In this document: one piece after another, positions 1 to 8,304 of the stretch
How positions within the stretch are numbered: the first letter of the stretch is position 1
Layout: every line of letters begins with the position of its first letter
NCBI RefSeq assembly: GCF_001421715.1
Contig: NZ_LMKP01000041.1
Span: forward strand, 184,688-248,687
Length of the DNA: 64,000 nucleotides
Origin: Sphingomonas sp. Leaf22
GTDB lineage: Bacteria > Pseudomonadota > Alphaproteobacteria > Sphingomonadales > Sphingomonadaceae
Direction of reading: 5' to 3'
Made by a program: the position numbers and the translations under genes
The notes under the pieces: generated by a model
Databases searched by the model: none
Seen by the model: the letters and a program-made list of their open reading frames with translations, nothing else
What the model was told of the DNA's origin: nothing

Positions 1-597
1 CTGGCGGTGTCGAGCAGTCGCGAGGCGGCGCGGATGCTGTTCGAGGCCGAGGGCGCGACCCCCGAAAATCTGGGGGACATGAGAAACGGGGACGACGCGA
101 GCCGCCGCACCACCGATGTGGCTTCCACGCCGGACGACGGCGCGGGGCCGGCACGTCGCCTGCCCCGGTTTCTGATCGGAGCGATCGTCATGACCCTTGC
201 CCTCGGCCTGCTGGCCTTCACCCTGTTGCCGACCACGATGCAGGCACCGCCACCTGCGACCACCGCCCCCGCGACCGCAGCACCCGATGCCGCGCGCGCC
301 TTTCTCGAACTGGTCGATCAGGGGCGGTGGAGCGACAGCTATCGCCGGTTCGGCGTCGCGTTCCGCAAGCTCAACACCGAACAGGTCTGGACCGATGTGT
401 CGAAAAAAGTGCGCGTGCCGCTCGGCGCGGTCGTGTCGCGGACGTTCATCGGGCAGGAGAACGTTCCCGCCCCGCCATCGGGTTATGAAATGCTCAAGTT
501 CCGCACCCGCTTCGCCAATGGCGGCGAACTGGTCGAGACGGTGACGCTCGATCAGGAAGCGGCGGAGTGGAAGGTGGTCGGCATTACCGTCGGCTGA
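1..597 (+). CDS. LuxR-type HTH / DUF4019 membrane protein (5' partial)
   Basis: The reading frame is open from the left edge, so the start lies outside the window. The first visible residues (VSSSREAARMLFEAEG) look like the end of a LuxR-type helix-turn-helix, which in sphingomonads often precedes a membrane helix and a DUF4019 domain. A transmembrane segment follows (FLIGAIVMTLALGLLAFTLL), then a proline/alanine-rich linker and a domain of about 100 residues (DAARAFLELVDQGRWSDSYR...) that fits DUF4019. The likely arrangement is a cytoplasmic DNA-binding end tethered to an extracytoplasmic DUF4019 domain. The regulated genes are unknown. It converges on cfa, with a shared terminator hairpin between them. 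Confidence 0.75.
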   Translation: MAVSSSREAARMLFEAEGATPENLGDMRNGDDASRRTTDVASTPDDGAGPARRLPRFLIGAIVMTLALGLLAFTLLPTTMQAPPPATTAPATAAPDAARAFLELVDQGRWSDSYRRFGVAFRKLNTEQVWTDVSKKVRVPLGAVVSRTFIGQENVPAPPSGYEMLKFRTRFANGGELVETVTLDQEAAEWKVVGITVG

Positions 598-638
598 TCC
601 GTCTCCGGTGATCGGCCCGGAACCTGCGAAACGGCGTC

Positions 639-659
639 GCCCCGGATTCGATCCGGGGC
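639..659. terminator. Bidirectional terminator hairpin between DUF4019 gene and cfa
   Basis: A 9-bp perfect stem (GCCCCGGAT / ATCCGGGGC) with a TCG loop lies between two convergent genes. It belongs to the GC-rich ACCCCGG-type palindromes repeated elsewhere in the window (13059-13079, 24825-24845). Confidence 0.55.
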
Positions 660-669
660 GGCGTCACCC

Positions 670-1893
670 TCACGCCCGCAGCCGCCGCTCGTCCTCCACC
701 ATATAATCCCGCGTCAGCGGCAATGCCCAGCGGTCGCGGGTCAGCTGCACCTGGTAGTTAACCATGCCGCCATGGCGGAACGCTGCCGCCGCGCCGGCGA
801 GGTAGAAGGTCCACATGCGGTAGAACTTCTCGTCGTACAGCGCGACGATCTGATCCTTCGCCGCGACCGTGCGCGCATACCAGTGATCGATGGTCAGCGC
901 ATAATGGACCCGCAGCACCTCGATATCGCTCGCGATCAGCTTGGTGCCTTCATAGCCGCGCACGATCTCCGACAGCGCGGGGTTATAGCCGCCGGGGAAG
1001 ACATATTTGGTCGTGAAGGTGTCGGTGACGCCCGGCACGCCCATCCGGCCGATGGTATGGACCAGCATGACGCCGTCATCGGTCAGCAATTCGCGGCATT
1101 TGCGGAAGAAGGTGCCATATTGCGGCGGGCCGACATGCTCGAACATGCCGACCGATACGATCCGGTCGAACCGGCCGGTGACGTCGCGATAATCGATCAG
1201 CTCGAACTTCACCTTGTCGGCGACGCCGGCAGCTTCGGCGCGACGGCGGGCGACCTTGATCTGCTCTTCGGACAGGGTCACGCCCAGTACTTCGGCCCCG
1301 GTCTTCTCGTGCAGATACAGCGCCATCCCGCCCCAGCCGCAGCCGATGTCGAGCACGCGCATCCCCGGCCGGATCGCCAGTTTCGCGGCGATATGCGCCT
1401 TCTTGTCGGCCTGCGCCTGTTCGAGGCCATTGTCGGCATCGGTGAAATAGGCACAGCTATATTGCAGGTCGGTGTCGAGGAAGAGCGCGTAGAGCCGGTC
1501 GGACAGGTCGTAATGGTGCGCGACGTTGCGTTTCGACCGGCGCGCCATGTTGACCCGGTCGATGCGGTGGCGGACGGCATCGAACAGACGGATCGGCAGC
1601 GATGGCCGCAACCCGCCGCCCCGGCCCCATGGCGTGTTGCCGGTCAGCAATTCGACCAGATCGCGAATATCGCCGCGATCGATGACCAGTTCGCCGTCCA
1701 TGAACGCCTCCGCCGCACCCAATGCCGGATGGCGGACGATGCGGCCGGCGACGCCCGGCTTGGTGAAGCGGATCGCGACATCGGGAAAGGCCGGATCGGG
1801 TGTACCGAATTGGACGGTACGGCCATCGGCGTGGGTCAGGGAAAGCGTACCGCGACGAACCGTGCGGGCGAGAAACGTATCGATCAATGCCAT
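670..1893 (-). CDS. cfa: Cyclopropane-fatty-acyl-phospholipid synthase
   Basis: This 407-aa SAM-dependent methyltransferase would add a methylene bridge to unsaturated acyl chains of membrane phospholipids. The SAM-binding motif VLDIGCGWGG is at about residues 180-189. It is preceded by the family's acceptor-domain segments (HHYDLSDRLYALFLD, YSCAYF) and followed by GMFEHVG and the C-terminal region found in CFA synthases. The frame stays open far upstream, but the ATG at 1893 (MALIDTFLAR) gives the normal family length and the upstream translation is not protein-like. It is monocistronic and convergent with the DUF4019 gene. The mycolic acid cyclopropane synthase group is related but less likely in this lineage. 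Confidence 0.9.
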   Translation of the reverse strand: MALIDTFLARTVRRGTLSLTHADGRTVQFGTPDPAFPDVAIRFTKPGVAGRIVRHPALGAAEAFMDGELVIDRGDIRDLVELLTGNTPWGRGGGLRPSLPIRLFDAVRHRIDRVNMARRSKRNVAHHYDLSDRLYALFLDTDLQYSCAYFTDADNGLEQAQADKKAHIAAKLAIRPGMRVLDIGCGWGGMALYLHEKTGAEVLGVTLSEEQIKVARRRAEAAGVADKVKFELIDYRDVTGRFDRIVSVGMFEHVGPPQYGTFFRKCRELLTDDGVMLVHTIGRMGVPGVTDTFTTKYVFPGGYNPALSEIVRGYEGTKLIASDIEVLRVHYALTIDHWYARTVAAKDQIVALYDEKFYRMWTFYLAGAAAAFRHGGMVNYQVQLTRDRWALPLTRDYMVEDERRLRA

Positions 1894-1960
1894 GAACGGC
1901 CCGTTAGGGGCCGAATGTGGCAAGTCATGGGCGACATATCTGAATCTTGACTGCCTTGTT

Positions 1961-2098
1961 CGCATCCTCCCCGGCACGGGGAGGGGGACCATGCGCAGCA
2001 TGGTGGAGGGGGATGTCGGCAACCGAAACCGTTGCGCCGCGCGGACACCCCCCTCCACCGTCCTACGGACGGTCCCCCTCCCCACATTGTGGGGAGGA
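1961..2098. repeat. Paired CCTCCCC...GGGGAGG palindromic repeat
   Basis: Two inverted blocks (about 1962-2013 and 2045-2098) each hold a short hairpin and together form a larger one between cfa and the divergent glycosyltransferase. A third block of the same family lies at 55786-55838. They are intergenic, non-coding, and probably act in mRNA folding or as mobile palindromes. Confidence 0.7.
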
Positions 2099-2121
2099 TT
2101 GGCTTGGGCTACACGCCCGCC

Positions 2122-3354
2122 ATGCTCTCCCGCCTGCGCGATCGCCCATGGACCACCGCGCTGCTGATCGGCGTGGCGGCGCAATTGCTGTTCGCCTGGG
2201 CGCTGGGCCGGCCGGGCAAGCTGTCGTTCGACGAAGTCCATTACGTCCCCGCCGCGCGGACGCTGCTGACGCTTGCCTATCCCGCCAATCCCGAACATCC
2301 GCTGGTCGCCAAGGAACTGATCGCGGCCGGCATCCTGCTGCTCGGCGACAATCCGTGGGGCTGGCGGATCATGGGGACGCTGGCGGGCACCGCGACGGTG
2401 CTCGGCGTCTTCGCCATCCTGCAACTGCTGTTCCGGCGGACGCATGTCTCCGCGTTCGGCGCGGCGCTGGCGATGCTGAACCAGACGCTGCTGGTCGAGG
2501 CGCGGACGGCGATGCTGGAGGTGTATCTCGGCGCGTTCGTGACGCTCGCCATCGCCGCGCTGCTGTGGTCGATGCGCGGTCGGCCGGCGCTGCGGCTGAC
2601 GCTGGCCGCCTTGCTGTTCGGGCTGGCGGTCGGGGTGAAATGGGCGGCGGTGCCCTATGTCGCGGGCGCGGGACTGCTGCTGATCTGGGGCAAGACCGGC
2701 AAGCGCGATTACTGGTCGGGCCTGCCGCTGATCGCGGCGCTGGCGATCCTCGGCGTGGTCAGCATCGCCACCTATTACGCGACCTTTGCCCCGGCCTTCT
2801 TCTACGCGTCCGAGCCGCTGACCCTCGCCCGGCTGCTGCCGTTCCAATGGGATATGTACGAACGCCAGACGCAGGTGCTGGCGGCGCATCCCTATCAATC
2901 GAGCTGGTGGACCTGGCCGCTGCTTGCCCGGCCGATCTGGTATTTTTACGAACCCGACGCGGGTGTGCAGCGCGGCGTGCTGCTGCTCGGCAATCCCGCG
3001 ATCATGTGGGGCGGATTGCTGGCCGTCGCGGTGTGCCTGCGGACCGGGTGGAAGCGGCGGGCACCGGCGTTATTCGGCGTCGGGCTGCTGTGGGTCGGGT
3101 CGCTGGCGGTATGGGCGGTGATCCCCAAATCGCTCGGCTTCTATTATTACTATCACCTGTCGAGCATCTGGCTCTGCCTCGCGCTCGCCGCCGCCTTCCA
3201 CGCCCATGCCAAAGGTCGCCTCGCCCGCGCCGACGAATGGTTCGCGCTGCCGGCGATCCTGCTGTTCGTCTATTTCTACCCGATCCTCTCCGCCGCCCCG
3301 CTGTCGGGACCGCAGGCGTTCAATCGCTGGATGTGGTTCGACAGCTGGCGTTAG
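2122..3354 (+). CDS. GT39-family (PMT-like) membrane glycosyltransferase
   Basis: This 410-aa protein has about ten hydrophobic segments. The first extracytoplasmic loop carries FDEVHY (residues 36-41), the acidic pair typical of dolichyl/polyprenyl-phosphate-mannose protein mannosyltransferases, followed by HPLVAKELI, another signature of this group. It should transfer a sugar from a polyprenyl-phosphate donor to a protein or lipid acceptor on the periplasmic side. The ATG at 2122 is chosen because the upstream extension runs through the repeat at 2045-2098. The convergent GT2/GtrA gene at 3576-4685 could supply the polyprenyl-phosphate sugar. That pairing is inferred from proximity only. 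Confidence 0.8.
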   Translation: MLSRLRDRPWTTALLIGVAAQLLFAWALGRPGKLSFDEVHYVPAARTLLTLAYPANPEHPLVAKELIAAGILLLGDNPWGWRIMGTLAGTATVLGVFAILQLLFRRTHVSAFGAALAMLNQTLLVEARTAMLEVYLGAFVTLAIAALLWSMRGRPALRLTLAALLFGLAVGVKWAAVPYVAGAGLLLIWGKTGKRDYWSGLPLIAALAILGVVSIATYYATFAPAFFYASEPLTLARLLPFQWDMYERQTQVLAAHPYQSSWWTWPLLARPIWYFYEPDAGVQRGVLLLGNPAIMWGGLLAVAVCLRTGWKRRAPALFGVGLLWVGSLAVWAVIPKSLGFYYYYHLSSIWLCLALAAAFHAHAKGRLARADEWFALPAILLFVYFYPILSAAPLSGPQAFNRWMWFDSWR

Positions 3355-3358
3355 GTTA

Positions 3359-3571
3359 GTTCACGCGAAGGCGCGGAGGCGCGAAGAAGAGTAAATTATT
3401 CGCGCAAAGGCGCAAAGGGCGCAGAGAGGTTGCGATCGGGAGACGTCACCTTCCTCCCCGAAAATGGAAAGCCGCTGCCGCGGCAACCACAACCGCTCTG
3501 CGCCCTCTGCGCCCTCTGCGCCCTCTGCGCCTTTGCGCGAAAACAACTCTTCTCCGCTCCTCCGCGTGAAC
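3359..3571. repeat. Dispersed inverted repeat, copy A
   Basis: A 213-bp intergenic element. Outer arms (gttcacgcg...gcgcgg and its inverse) flank a core containing AAAGCCGCTG and GGGAGAC. The right arm contains three tandem GCGCCCTCT units. Four relatives lie at 24609-24790, 47525-47790, 49481-49677 and 55555-55740. The core is inverted relative to copies C-E. No credible ORF is present. It sits between two convergent glycosyltransferase genes. Confidence 0.8.
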
Positions 3572-3575
3572 CCGA

Positions 3576-4685
3576 TCAGCTCAACCGCCGCCCATACCGC
3601 CCCCACGTAAAGCGCGACGACAGCGCGAAATTCCACACCGCCCCGACCGCGATCCCCGCCAGCGCCGGCAGCGCCCACGCGCCGCCGCGCACGTCGTACA
3701 GGAACGCCGCCAGCCCGACATTGGCCACCGCCCCCACCGAACACACCGCACAGAACGACACCCAGCCATCGACCAGCGCCCGCACCCCGCGCAGCCGCCG
3801 GTCGCGATAGGTCAGGTGGTTGTTCAGGAAGAAGTTGAACGTCATCGCGACCATCGTCGCAACGATCGTCGCCGTCACGAACCCGCCACCCAGTTCGAGC
3901 AGCAATCCCAGCGCCGCCAGATGCACGATCGCCCCCGCCGCGCCGATCGCGGAGAACATGACGAACCGCACCGGCACCACCCGCCCGAACATCCGGTCGT
4001 ACAGCGCGATCAGATATTCGAGCGCGACGACATGGTCGAGCTTGCTTTCCCCCACCGCCCGCGTGCGGAACACATAGGGCAATTCGACGAAGCGCAGCGG
4101 CACCGGCGCGGCGGTCAATATGTCGAGCAGGATCTTGAACCCGATCCCCGACAGGCGCGGCGCGACGCCCCGCACCACATCGCTGCGGATCATGAAGAAC
4201 CCGCTCATCGGATCGGACAGATCGGCCTTCAGCACCCGCCGCGACAGCCGGGTGGCCAGCGCCGATTTGGCGACGCGATCGGCATCCCACGCCCCCGTCC
4301 CGCCGCCGTCGACGAAACGCGATCCGATCACCAGATCGAGCGCCCGATCCCCCGCCAGCGCCGCCGCCATGCGCGGTAACAACGCCTCGTCATGCTGCAG
4401 GTCGCCATCGATCACCGCGACCAGCGGCGCGGCGGTGGCGCACATCCCCTCGATACAGGCGGTCGACAGTCCGCGCCGGCCGATCCGTTGCAACACGCGG
4501 ATGCGCGGATCACGGCGGGCGATCGCCCGCACGACATCGGCGGTGCCGTCGGGGCTGTCGTCATCGACGAAGATCGCCTCCCACGCATACCCCGCCAGTG
4601 CCGTGTCGAGCGCCGCGACCAGCAACGGCACGTTGCCGCGTTCGTTGAAGACCGGCACGACGATGGCGAGGTCGAGCGGGGTCAT
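3576..4685 (-). CDS. GT2 glycosyltransferase with C-terminal GtrA domain
   Basis: This is a 369-aa fusion. Residues 1 to about 220 are a GT2/DPM1-like catalytic domain (IVVPVFNERGN, DDDSPDGT at 41-48, IDGDLQHDE). The rest, from about residue 235, is a four-helix GtrA domain (FVMFSAIGAAGAIVHL...NFFLNNHLTYRDRR). Such fusions make polyprenyl-phosphate-linked hexose and may flip it across the inner membrane. The start at 4685 (MTPLDLAIVVPVFNE) is chosen because the upstream frame reads into a palindromic repeat. It converges on the GT39-like gene, a plausible user of its product. Confidence 0.88.
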   Translation of the reverse strand: MTPLDLAIVVPVFNERGNVPLLVAALDTALAGYAWEAIFVDDDSPDGTADVVRAIARRDPRIRVLQRIGRRGLSTACIEGMCATAAPLVAVIDGDLQHDEALLPRMAAALAGDRALDLVIGSRFVDGGGTGAWDADRVAKSALATRLSRRVLKADLSDPMSGFFMIRSDVVRGVAPRLSGIGFKILLDILTAAPVPLRFVELPYVFRTRAVGESKLDHVVALEYLIALYDRMFGRVVPVRFVMFSAIGAAGAIVHLAALGLLLELGGGFVTATIVATMVAMTFNFFLNNHLTYRDRRLRGVRALVDGWVSFCAVCSVGAVANVGLAAFLYDVRGGAWALPALAGIAVGAVWNFALSSRFTWGRYGRRLS

Positions 4686-4695
4686 ATCCCCCTTA

Positions 4696-4777
4696 CCGTA
4701 CCCCCGCGCAGGCGGGGGTCCAGAGCCACCGGCGATGCCGCTCGTTACCCTGGATCCCCGCCTGCGCGGGGATACGA
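4696..4777. repeat. Palindromic repeat (CCCCCGCGCAGGCGGGGG type)
   Basis: Two hairpins facing each other form a longer inverted repeat between leuB and the GT2 gene. The left 28 nt are identical to 63858-63885 at the far end of the window, which shows that this is a dispersed family. It may also terminate leuB transcription. Confidence 0.7.
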
Positions 4778-4790
4778 TAGCCAGCATAAT

Positions 4791-5834
4791 TCACAACGCC
4801 GCCAACACCACGTCCGTCATCTCCCTGGTCGTGGCACGCCCCCCCAGATCGGGGGTACGGTGCCCCGCGACCAGCGCCGCCGTCACCGCCGCCTCGATCC
4901 GGTCGGCGGCATCGGCCATATCTAGCGAATGGCGCAGCATCATCGCCGCCGACAGGATCGTCGCCAGCGGGTTCGCCTTGCCCTGCCCGGCGATATCGGG
5001 CGCGGAGCCGTGGATCGGTTCGTACAGCCCCTTGCTGTCCTGATTGATCGCCGCCGAGGGCAACATGCCAATCGACCCGGCGCACATGCTCGCCTGATCC
5101 GACAGGATATCGCCGAACAGGTTGCCGGTGACGATCACGTCGAACTGCCCCGGATTGCGCACCAGCTGCATCGCGGCATTGTCGACATACATATGGGTCA
5201 GCGCGACATCGGGATAGTCGGCCGACACCTCGATCACCACGTCGCGCCACAATTGCGAGGTTTCGAGGACGTTCGCCTTGTCGACCGAACACAGCCGGTG
5301 GTTGCGGGTCCGTGCGGTGTCGAAGGCGACGCGGGCGATGCGCGCGACTTCGGCTTCGTCATAGCGCATCAGGTCATGGCCTTCGCGCAGGCCCTCGGCG
5401 GTCGTGCCGCGCCCCTTCTGCCCAAAATAGACGTCGCCGGTCAGTTCGCGCACGATCACCATGTCGATCGCGGCGGCGACTTCGGGGCGGAGCGCAGAGG
5501 CATCCTCCAGCCCCGCAAACAGCTTGGCCGGACGCAGATTGGCGAACAACCCCAATGCCTTGCGCAGGCCGAGGATAGCCTGTTCGGGGCGATGCTCGCG
5601 CGCGACATTGTCGAATTCGGGATCGCCGACCGCCCCGAACAGCACCGCATCGGCACGCTTGGCCAGATCGAGCGTCGCGGGCGGCAGCGGATGGCCGAGC
5701 GCGCGATAGGCGGCACCGCCGACCGGTGCCTCCTCGAACGTCAGCCCCAGATCGAGCGCGTCGAGCACCCGCCGCGCCGCCGCCACCACTTCCGGTCCGA
5801 TCCCGTCGCCGGGCAGTATCGCGATCAAGGCCAT
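4791..5834 (-). CDS. leuB: 3-isopropylmalate dehydrogenase
   Basis: This 347-aa NAD-dependent dehydrogenase catalyses the third leucine-specific step, oxidative decarboxylation of 3-isopropylmalate in the cytoplasm. Family signatures include the N-terminal [11 protein letters not shown], the substrate region ([13 protein letters not shown]), [11 protein letters not shown], and the NAD/metal motif [13 protein letters not shown] followed by [18 protein letters not shown]. The length is normal. The ATG at 5834 begins [11 protein letters not shown], exactly where the family starts. recO lies 73 bp upstream on the same strand, so the two may be co-transcribed. leuC and leuD are not in the window. 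Confidence 0.96.
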   Translation of the reverse strand: MALIAILPGDGIGPEVVAAARRVLDALDLGLTFEEAPVGGAAYRALGHPLPPATLDLAKRADAVLFGAVGDPEFDNVAREHRPEQAILGLRKALGLFANLRPAKLFAGLEDASALRPEVAAAIDMVIVRELTGDVYFGQKGRGTTAEGLREGHDLMRYDEAEVARIARVAFDTARTRNHRLCSVDKANVLETSQLWRDVVIEVSADYPDVALTHMYVDNAAMQLVRNPGQFDVIVTGNLFGDILSDQASMCAGSIGMLPSAAINQDSKGLYEPIHGSAPDIAGQGKANPLATILSAAMMLRHSLDMADAADRIEAAVTAALVAGHRTPDLGGRATTREMTDVVLAAL

Positions 5835-5907
5835 TGCGTCATTCCCGTTTCGCGCACGAACATTGCGCGGCTCCATCGGCAAAAGCCCCTGCCCCAAGCC
5901 GGGCGGG

Positions 5908-6639
5908 TCACGCAACCGTCCTTTTCAGTCGTTCGACCATCCGTTCCCGCGCGGCGAGGATGTCCTGCCCCCTGCCCCCCAGCAGGTCGCGGGTCAGGAA
6001 ATGGCCCGACAGCGCCAGCCCCTCGAACGCCGCGTCCCAGTCCGCCGGCCCGCCCTCGGCCAGAAACGCGGGCAGTGCCAGCAACCGGTGCTCCAGCCCG
6101 ACCGCCGCCCCGCGCGACACCGCCCCGCCGCTCCTCGGGCTGACATGGGTCAGGTCGTCGCGCGCGCCGGTCGCGACACATTCGTCGAGCGCCAGCCCGA
6201 ACCCCAGTTCGGATAGGATCAGCAACTCGGTCCGCACCAGCGCGCCGATCCACGCCCGCGCCGCGGGTGCCGCCGCGATCGCCGCGAACAGGCCGTCGAG
6301 CGCGGCATGGATACGCGGATAGGCCTGCGCCTCGGGCAGGGCATAGGCGGTCAGCGCACACATCCAGTCGATCGCCGCCGCTGGCACCGGTTCGGCGAAC
6401 AGCAGCGCGCGGCTCTCGACCAGTTCGACGGTCAGCGCCGCCAACTGCGTATCGGTCCGCGCCCGCCAGTCGCCGCGGATCAGATTGCCCGGCTGCAACA
6501 CCGGCCGAATCCCCCGGCTCCGCCCGCCGCGCACATAGCCGGGCTGGACCCCCGCCTCGGCGGTCAGGGCACGAACGACCGCGCCATGCTCGCCATGCGG
6601 GCGCGACGAGAGCAGGATGGCGGTGGTGTTCAGGTGCAT
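5908..6639 (-). CDS. recO: DNA repair protein RecO
   Basis: This 243-aa protein would help load RecA at gapped DNA with RecF and RecR. The N-terminal OB fold reads [30 protein letters not shown]...[14 protein letters not shown] and is followed by the helical domain ([29 protein letters not shown]). A central single Cys ([21 protein letters not shown]) marks the region where other RecO proteins carry a zinc site, which appears incomplete here. The ATG at 6639 gives the usual length. It lies upstream of leuB. Confidence 0.92.
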   Translation of the reverse strand: MHLNTTAILLSSRPHGEHGAVVRALTAEAGVQPGYVRGGRSRGIRPVLQPGNLIRGDWRARTDTQLAALTVELVESRALLFAEPVPAAAIDWMCALTAYALPEAQAYPRIHAALDGLFAAIAAAPAARAWIGALVRTELLILSELGFGLALDECVATGARDDLTHVSPRSGGAVSRGAAVGLEHRLLALPAFLAEGGPADWDAAFEGLALSGHFLTRDLLGGRGQDILAARERMVERLKRTVA

Positions 6640-6683
6640 GGCGTTGGTTTAGCGGGAATTGGCAAATACACCGAGCCGCGCCC

Positions 6684-7181
6684 TCAATTTCCGTTCGTTG
6701 GTTCCAGCAGCGCATCCGCGCTATCGACCGGCGGCAGATTCTCGACGGTACGATCCCGCCGAACGCGAAATCGGCCGCTGCCATAGCCTGAACCACTGCC
6801 CGTAGTTTCTACTGTGTAAGTCATTCCGACGCGAAGCGGCTTCGCCGCCACTCCGGGCGGAAGAAACGGCTTTCCTGTCAGCGTCTGGCCATACAGGATC
6901 GGGAACTGGTTCCAGCACTCACCAACATCCGTATTTTTCGACCAAACGACACCATTTTCAACGAGTTGAAGATCATCCTCTTGGTTAGGAATGGCCGCCG
7001 GTCCGGTTTCGGCTGAAACCATGATACTCCTTATACAATCAGCGTTTCGCTGGGACGCCGGGTCGACGACGAACGCGAGCCTTCCGGCGATCACTACGGC
7101 TTGGAGATGATATGCGTAGGAACATCCCGTAAGCGATAGGAGCAGGGCAGAACAAACGCTCCACTGTCCATGACGGGTCAA
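6684..7181 (-). CDS. Predicted lipoprotein, unknown function
   Basis: This is a 165-aa protein that I do not recognise. A short charged N-terminus is followed by a hydrophobic stretch and a lipobox (SLTGC, Cys at about residue 20), so membrane anchoring is predicted. The mature part is mixed polar with a Gly/Ser-rich segment near the end (TTGSGSGYGSG). Base composition of the gene and of the 200 bp upstream is visibly more AT-rich than its neighbours, which suggests recent acquisition. It lies 44 bp upstream of recO, on the same strand. Confidence 0.6.
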   Translation of the reverse strand: MTRHGQWSVCSALLLSLTGCSYAYHLQAVVIAGRLAFVVDPASQRNADCIRSIMVSAETGPAAIPNQEDDLQLVENGVVWSKNTDVGECWNQFPILYGQTLTGKPFLPPGVAAKPLRVGMTYTVETTGSGSGYGSGRFRVRRDRTVENLPPVDSADALLEPTNGN

Positions 7182-7392
7182 AGCGGTCCGCTCCCCGCAG
7201 ATTTGAACGAGGCACTCAATTCAAAACATTCCGTACAGCGTACACATCGCTCAGAGACTTTCCTACCGGGTCTGAAGCAGGATATCGTGCGCTGGTTCTT
7301 TTATATTGTCGATCCACACGCAGCGTTTGGCTCCGAAAGCCTGCACAACCAGCGAGTTGCGCGAGTGTGACTTTTGTGACCTTTGACCCGCG
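7182..7392. other. AT-richer intergenic region with tandem motif
   Basis: No gene is supported here. The stretch is markedly less GC-rich than its surroundings and ends with one copy (7365-7387) of the GTGTRAC-YTTYG tandem motif. It probably contains the promoter of the lipoprotein gene. Confidence 0.6.
7365..7387 (+). repeat. Dispersed GTGTgAC-tandem motif, copy 1
   Basis: A roughly 22-nt sequence made of two near-identical units (gtgacttt / tgtgacctttg). Related copies lie at 14724-14745 (+), 22136-22157 (-) and 53659-53680 (-). All four are next to gene ends or leaders. Confidence 0.6.
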
Positions 7393-8304
7393 CTACCCCC
7401 GCCGAACCCTCGACAACATCGGCCCGACCAACGGCCAGTCCCGCGCCCGCTTCACCCGCGCAACCGCGCCATCGAACGCCTGCAACGCCCGCACCGTCGC
7501 GCGATTGGCCCGGCTGTCCCGCAACAACAACAAGTCCACGCACGCCATCCCGCCGGTCGCGAATTGCCGCTTATGCTGCCCTTCCCCCTCGGTAAAATCG
7601 AACCGCAGCGCCGCCGGCTCCGCAAACAACGTCCGGAACGCCTCCAGATGCAACACGCTGCCCGGCGACCATTCGCCCCACGACGGATCATGCCCGACAT
7701 AGTCGTACCGCACGTCGCCGCCGGTCATCGGGCAATAGAGGTAGGCGATCGGCGTGCCGCCCACGAACAACAGCCAGCCGAACGCCTCGCCCCGCGCGCC
7801 CTTGCCCTGCATCACCGCACGAAACGGAATGTCACCGGGCAGCCCCGCGCCGAGCAGCTTTTCCTGATAGGTCCGCGCCGCGACCGTCCGCGCCAGCCCG
7901 TGAAACTCGGCCAGTTCCTGCGCGGTGCGATAGGTCCGCACGTCGAGCGTGCCTTCATTCGCCTCGGCCAGCTTCTTGCGCTTGCGCTTCAAACTCGACC
8001 GCGCATTGCCCGACAGCCCCGCGAACCATGCATCGAACCCGATCGTCAGGTCGGTGTGATAGCGGGTATAGTGCTGCCGGACGAACACGATCCCGGCATT
8101 CGGGACGACCGCCGGCATCAACGGTTCGGGCAGGGAGGTCACCGACCAGCCGTCCGCCCCCTTGGGCAGCGGCGGCAGCACCGGCACCGCCCCCGCCAGC
8201 ACGTCGCGCAACTCCAGCGGCACCCGCACCAGCCGCCGCCGCACCCAAAACAGCGTTCGCGCCCCGATCTGGAACCTGATCGGCCAGGGCTGGACCTGCG
8301 TCAC
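7393..8304 (-). CDS. FemAB/GNAT-like acyltransferase (polysaccharide-associated)
   Basis: This 303-aa cytoplasmic protein has the layout of the 'GNAT_acetyltr_6' (BioF2-like) family: a variable N-terminal half and a C-terminal acyltransferase domain with SLKRKRKKLAE, ARTYQEKLLG, GWLLFVGGTPIAYLY, YDYVGHDPSWGEWSPGSVLH and FDFTEGEGQHKRQF. Members are usually found in exopolysaccharide or peptidoglycan modification loci. The start is a GTG at 8304 overlapping the deacetylase stop by 4 nt (GTGA), which implies translational coupling. A longer frame upstream overlaps the deacetylase and is rejected. The substrate is unknown. Confidence 0.8.
   Translation of the reverse strand: MTQVQPWPIRFQIGARTLFWVRRRLVRVPLELRDVLAGAVPVLPPLPKGADGWSVTSLPEPLMPAVVPNAGIVFVRQHYTRYHTDLTIGFDAWFAGLSGNARSSLKRKRKKLAEANEGTLDVRTYRTAQELAEFHGLARTVAARTYQEKLLGAGLPGDIPFRAVMQGKGARGEAFGWLLFVGGTPIAYLYCPMTGGDVRYDYVGHDPSWGEWSPGSVLHLEAFRTLFAEPAALRFDFTEGEGQHKRQFATGGMACVDLLLLRDSRANRATVRALQAFDGAVARVKRARDWPLVGPMLSRVRRG

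Noticed and set aside
3501..3540. Tandem GCGCCCTCT units as a possible CRISPR or minisatellite
   Set aside because: Units are only 9 nt and part of the arm of a dispersed inverted repeat. No spacers and no cas genes.
7170..7370. 66-codon plus-strand ORF upstream of the tandem motif
   Set aside because: Overlaps the start of the lipoprotein gene on the other strand, no ribosome-binding site, non-protein-like composition.
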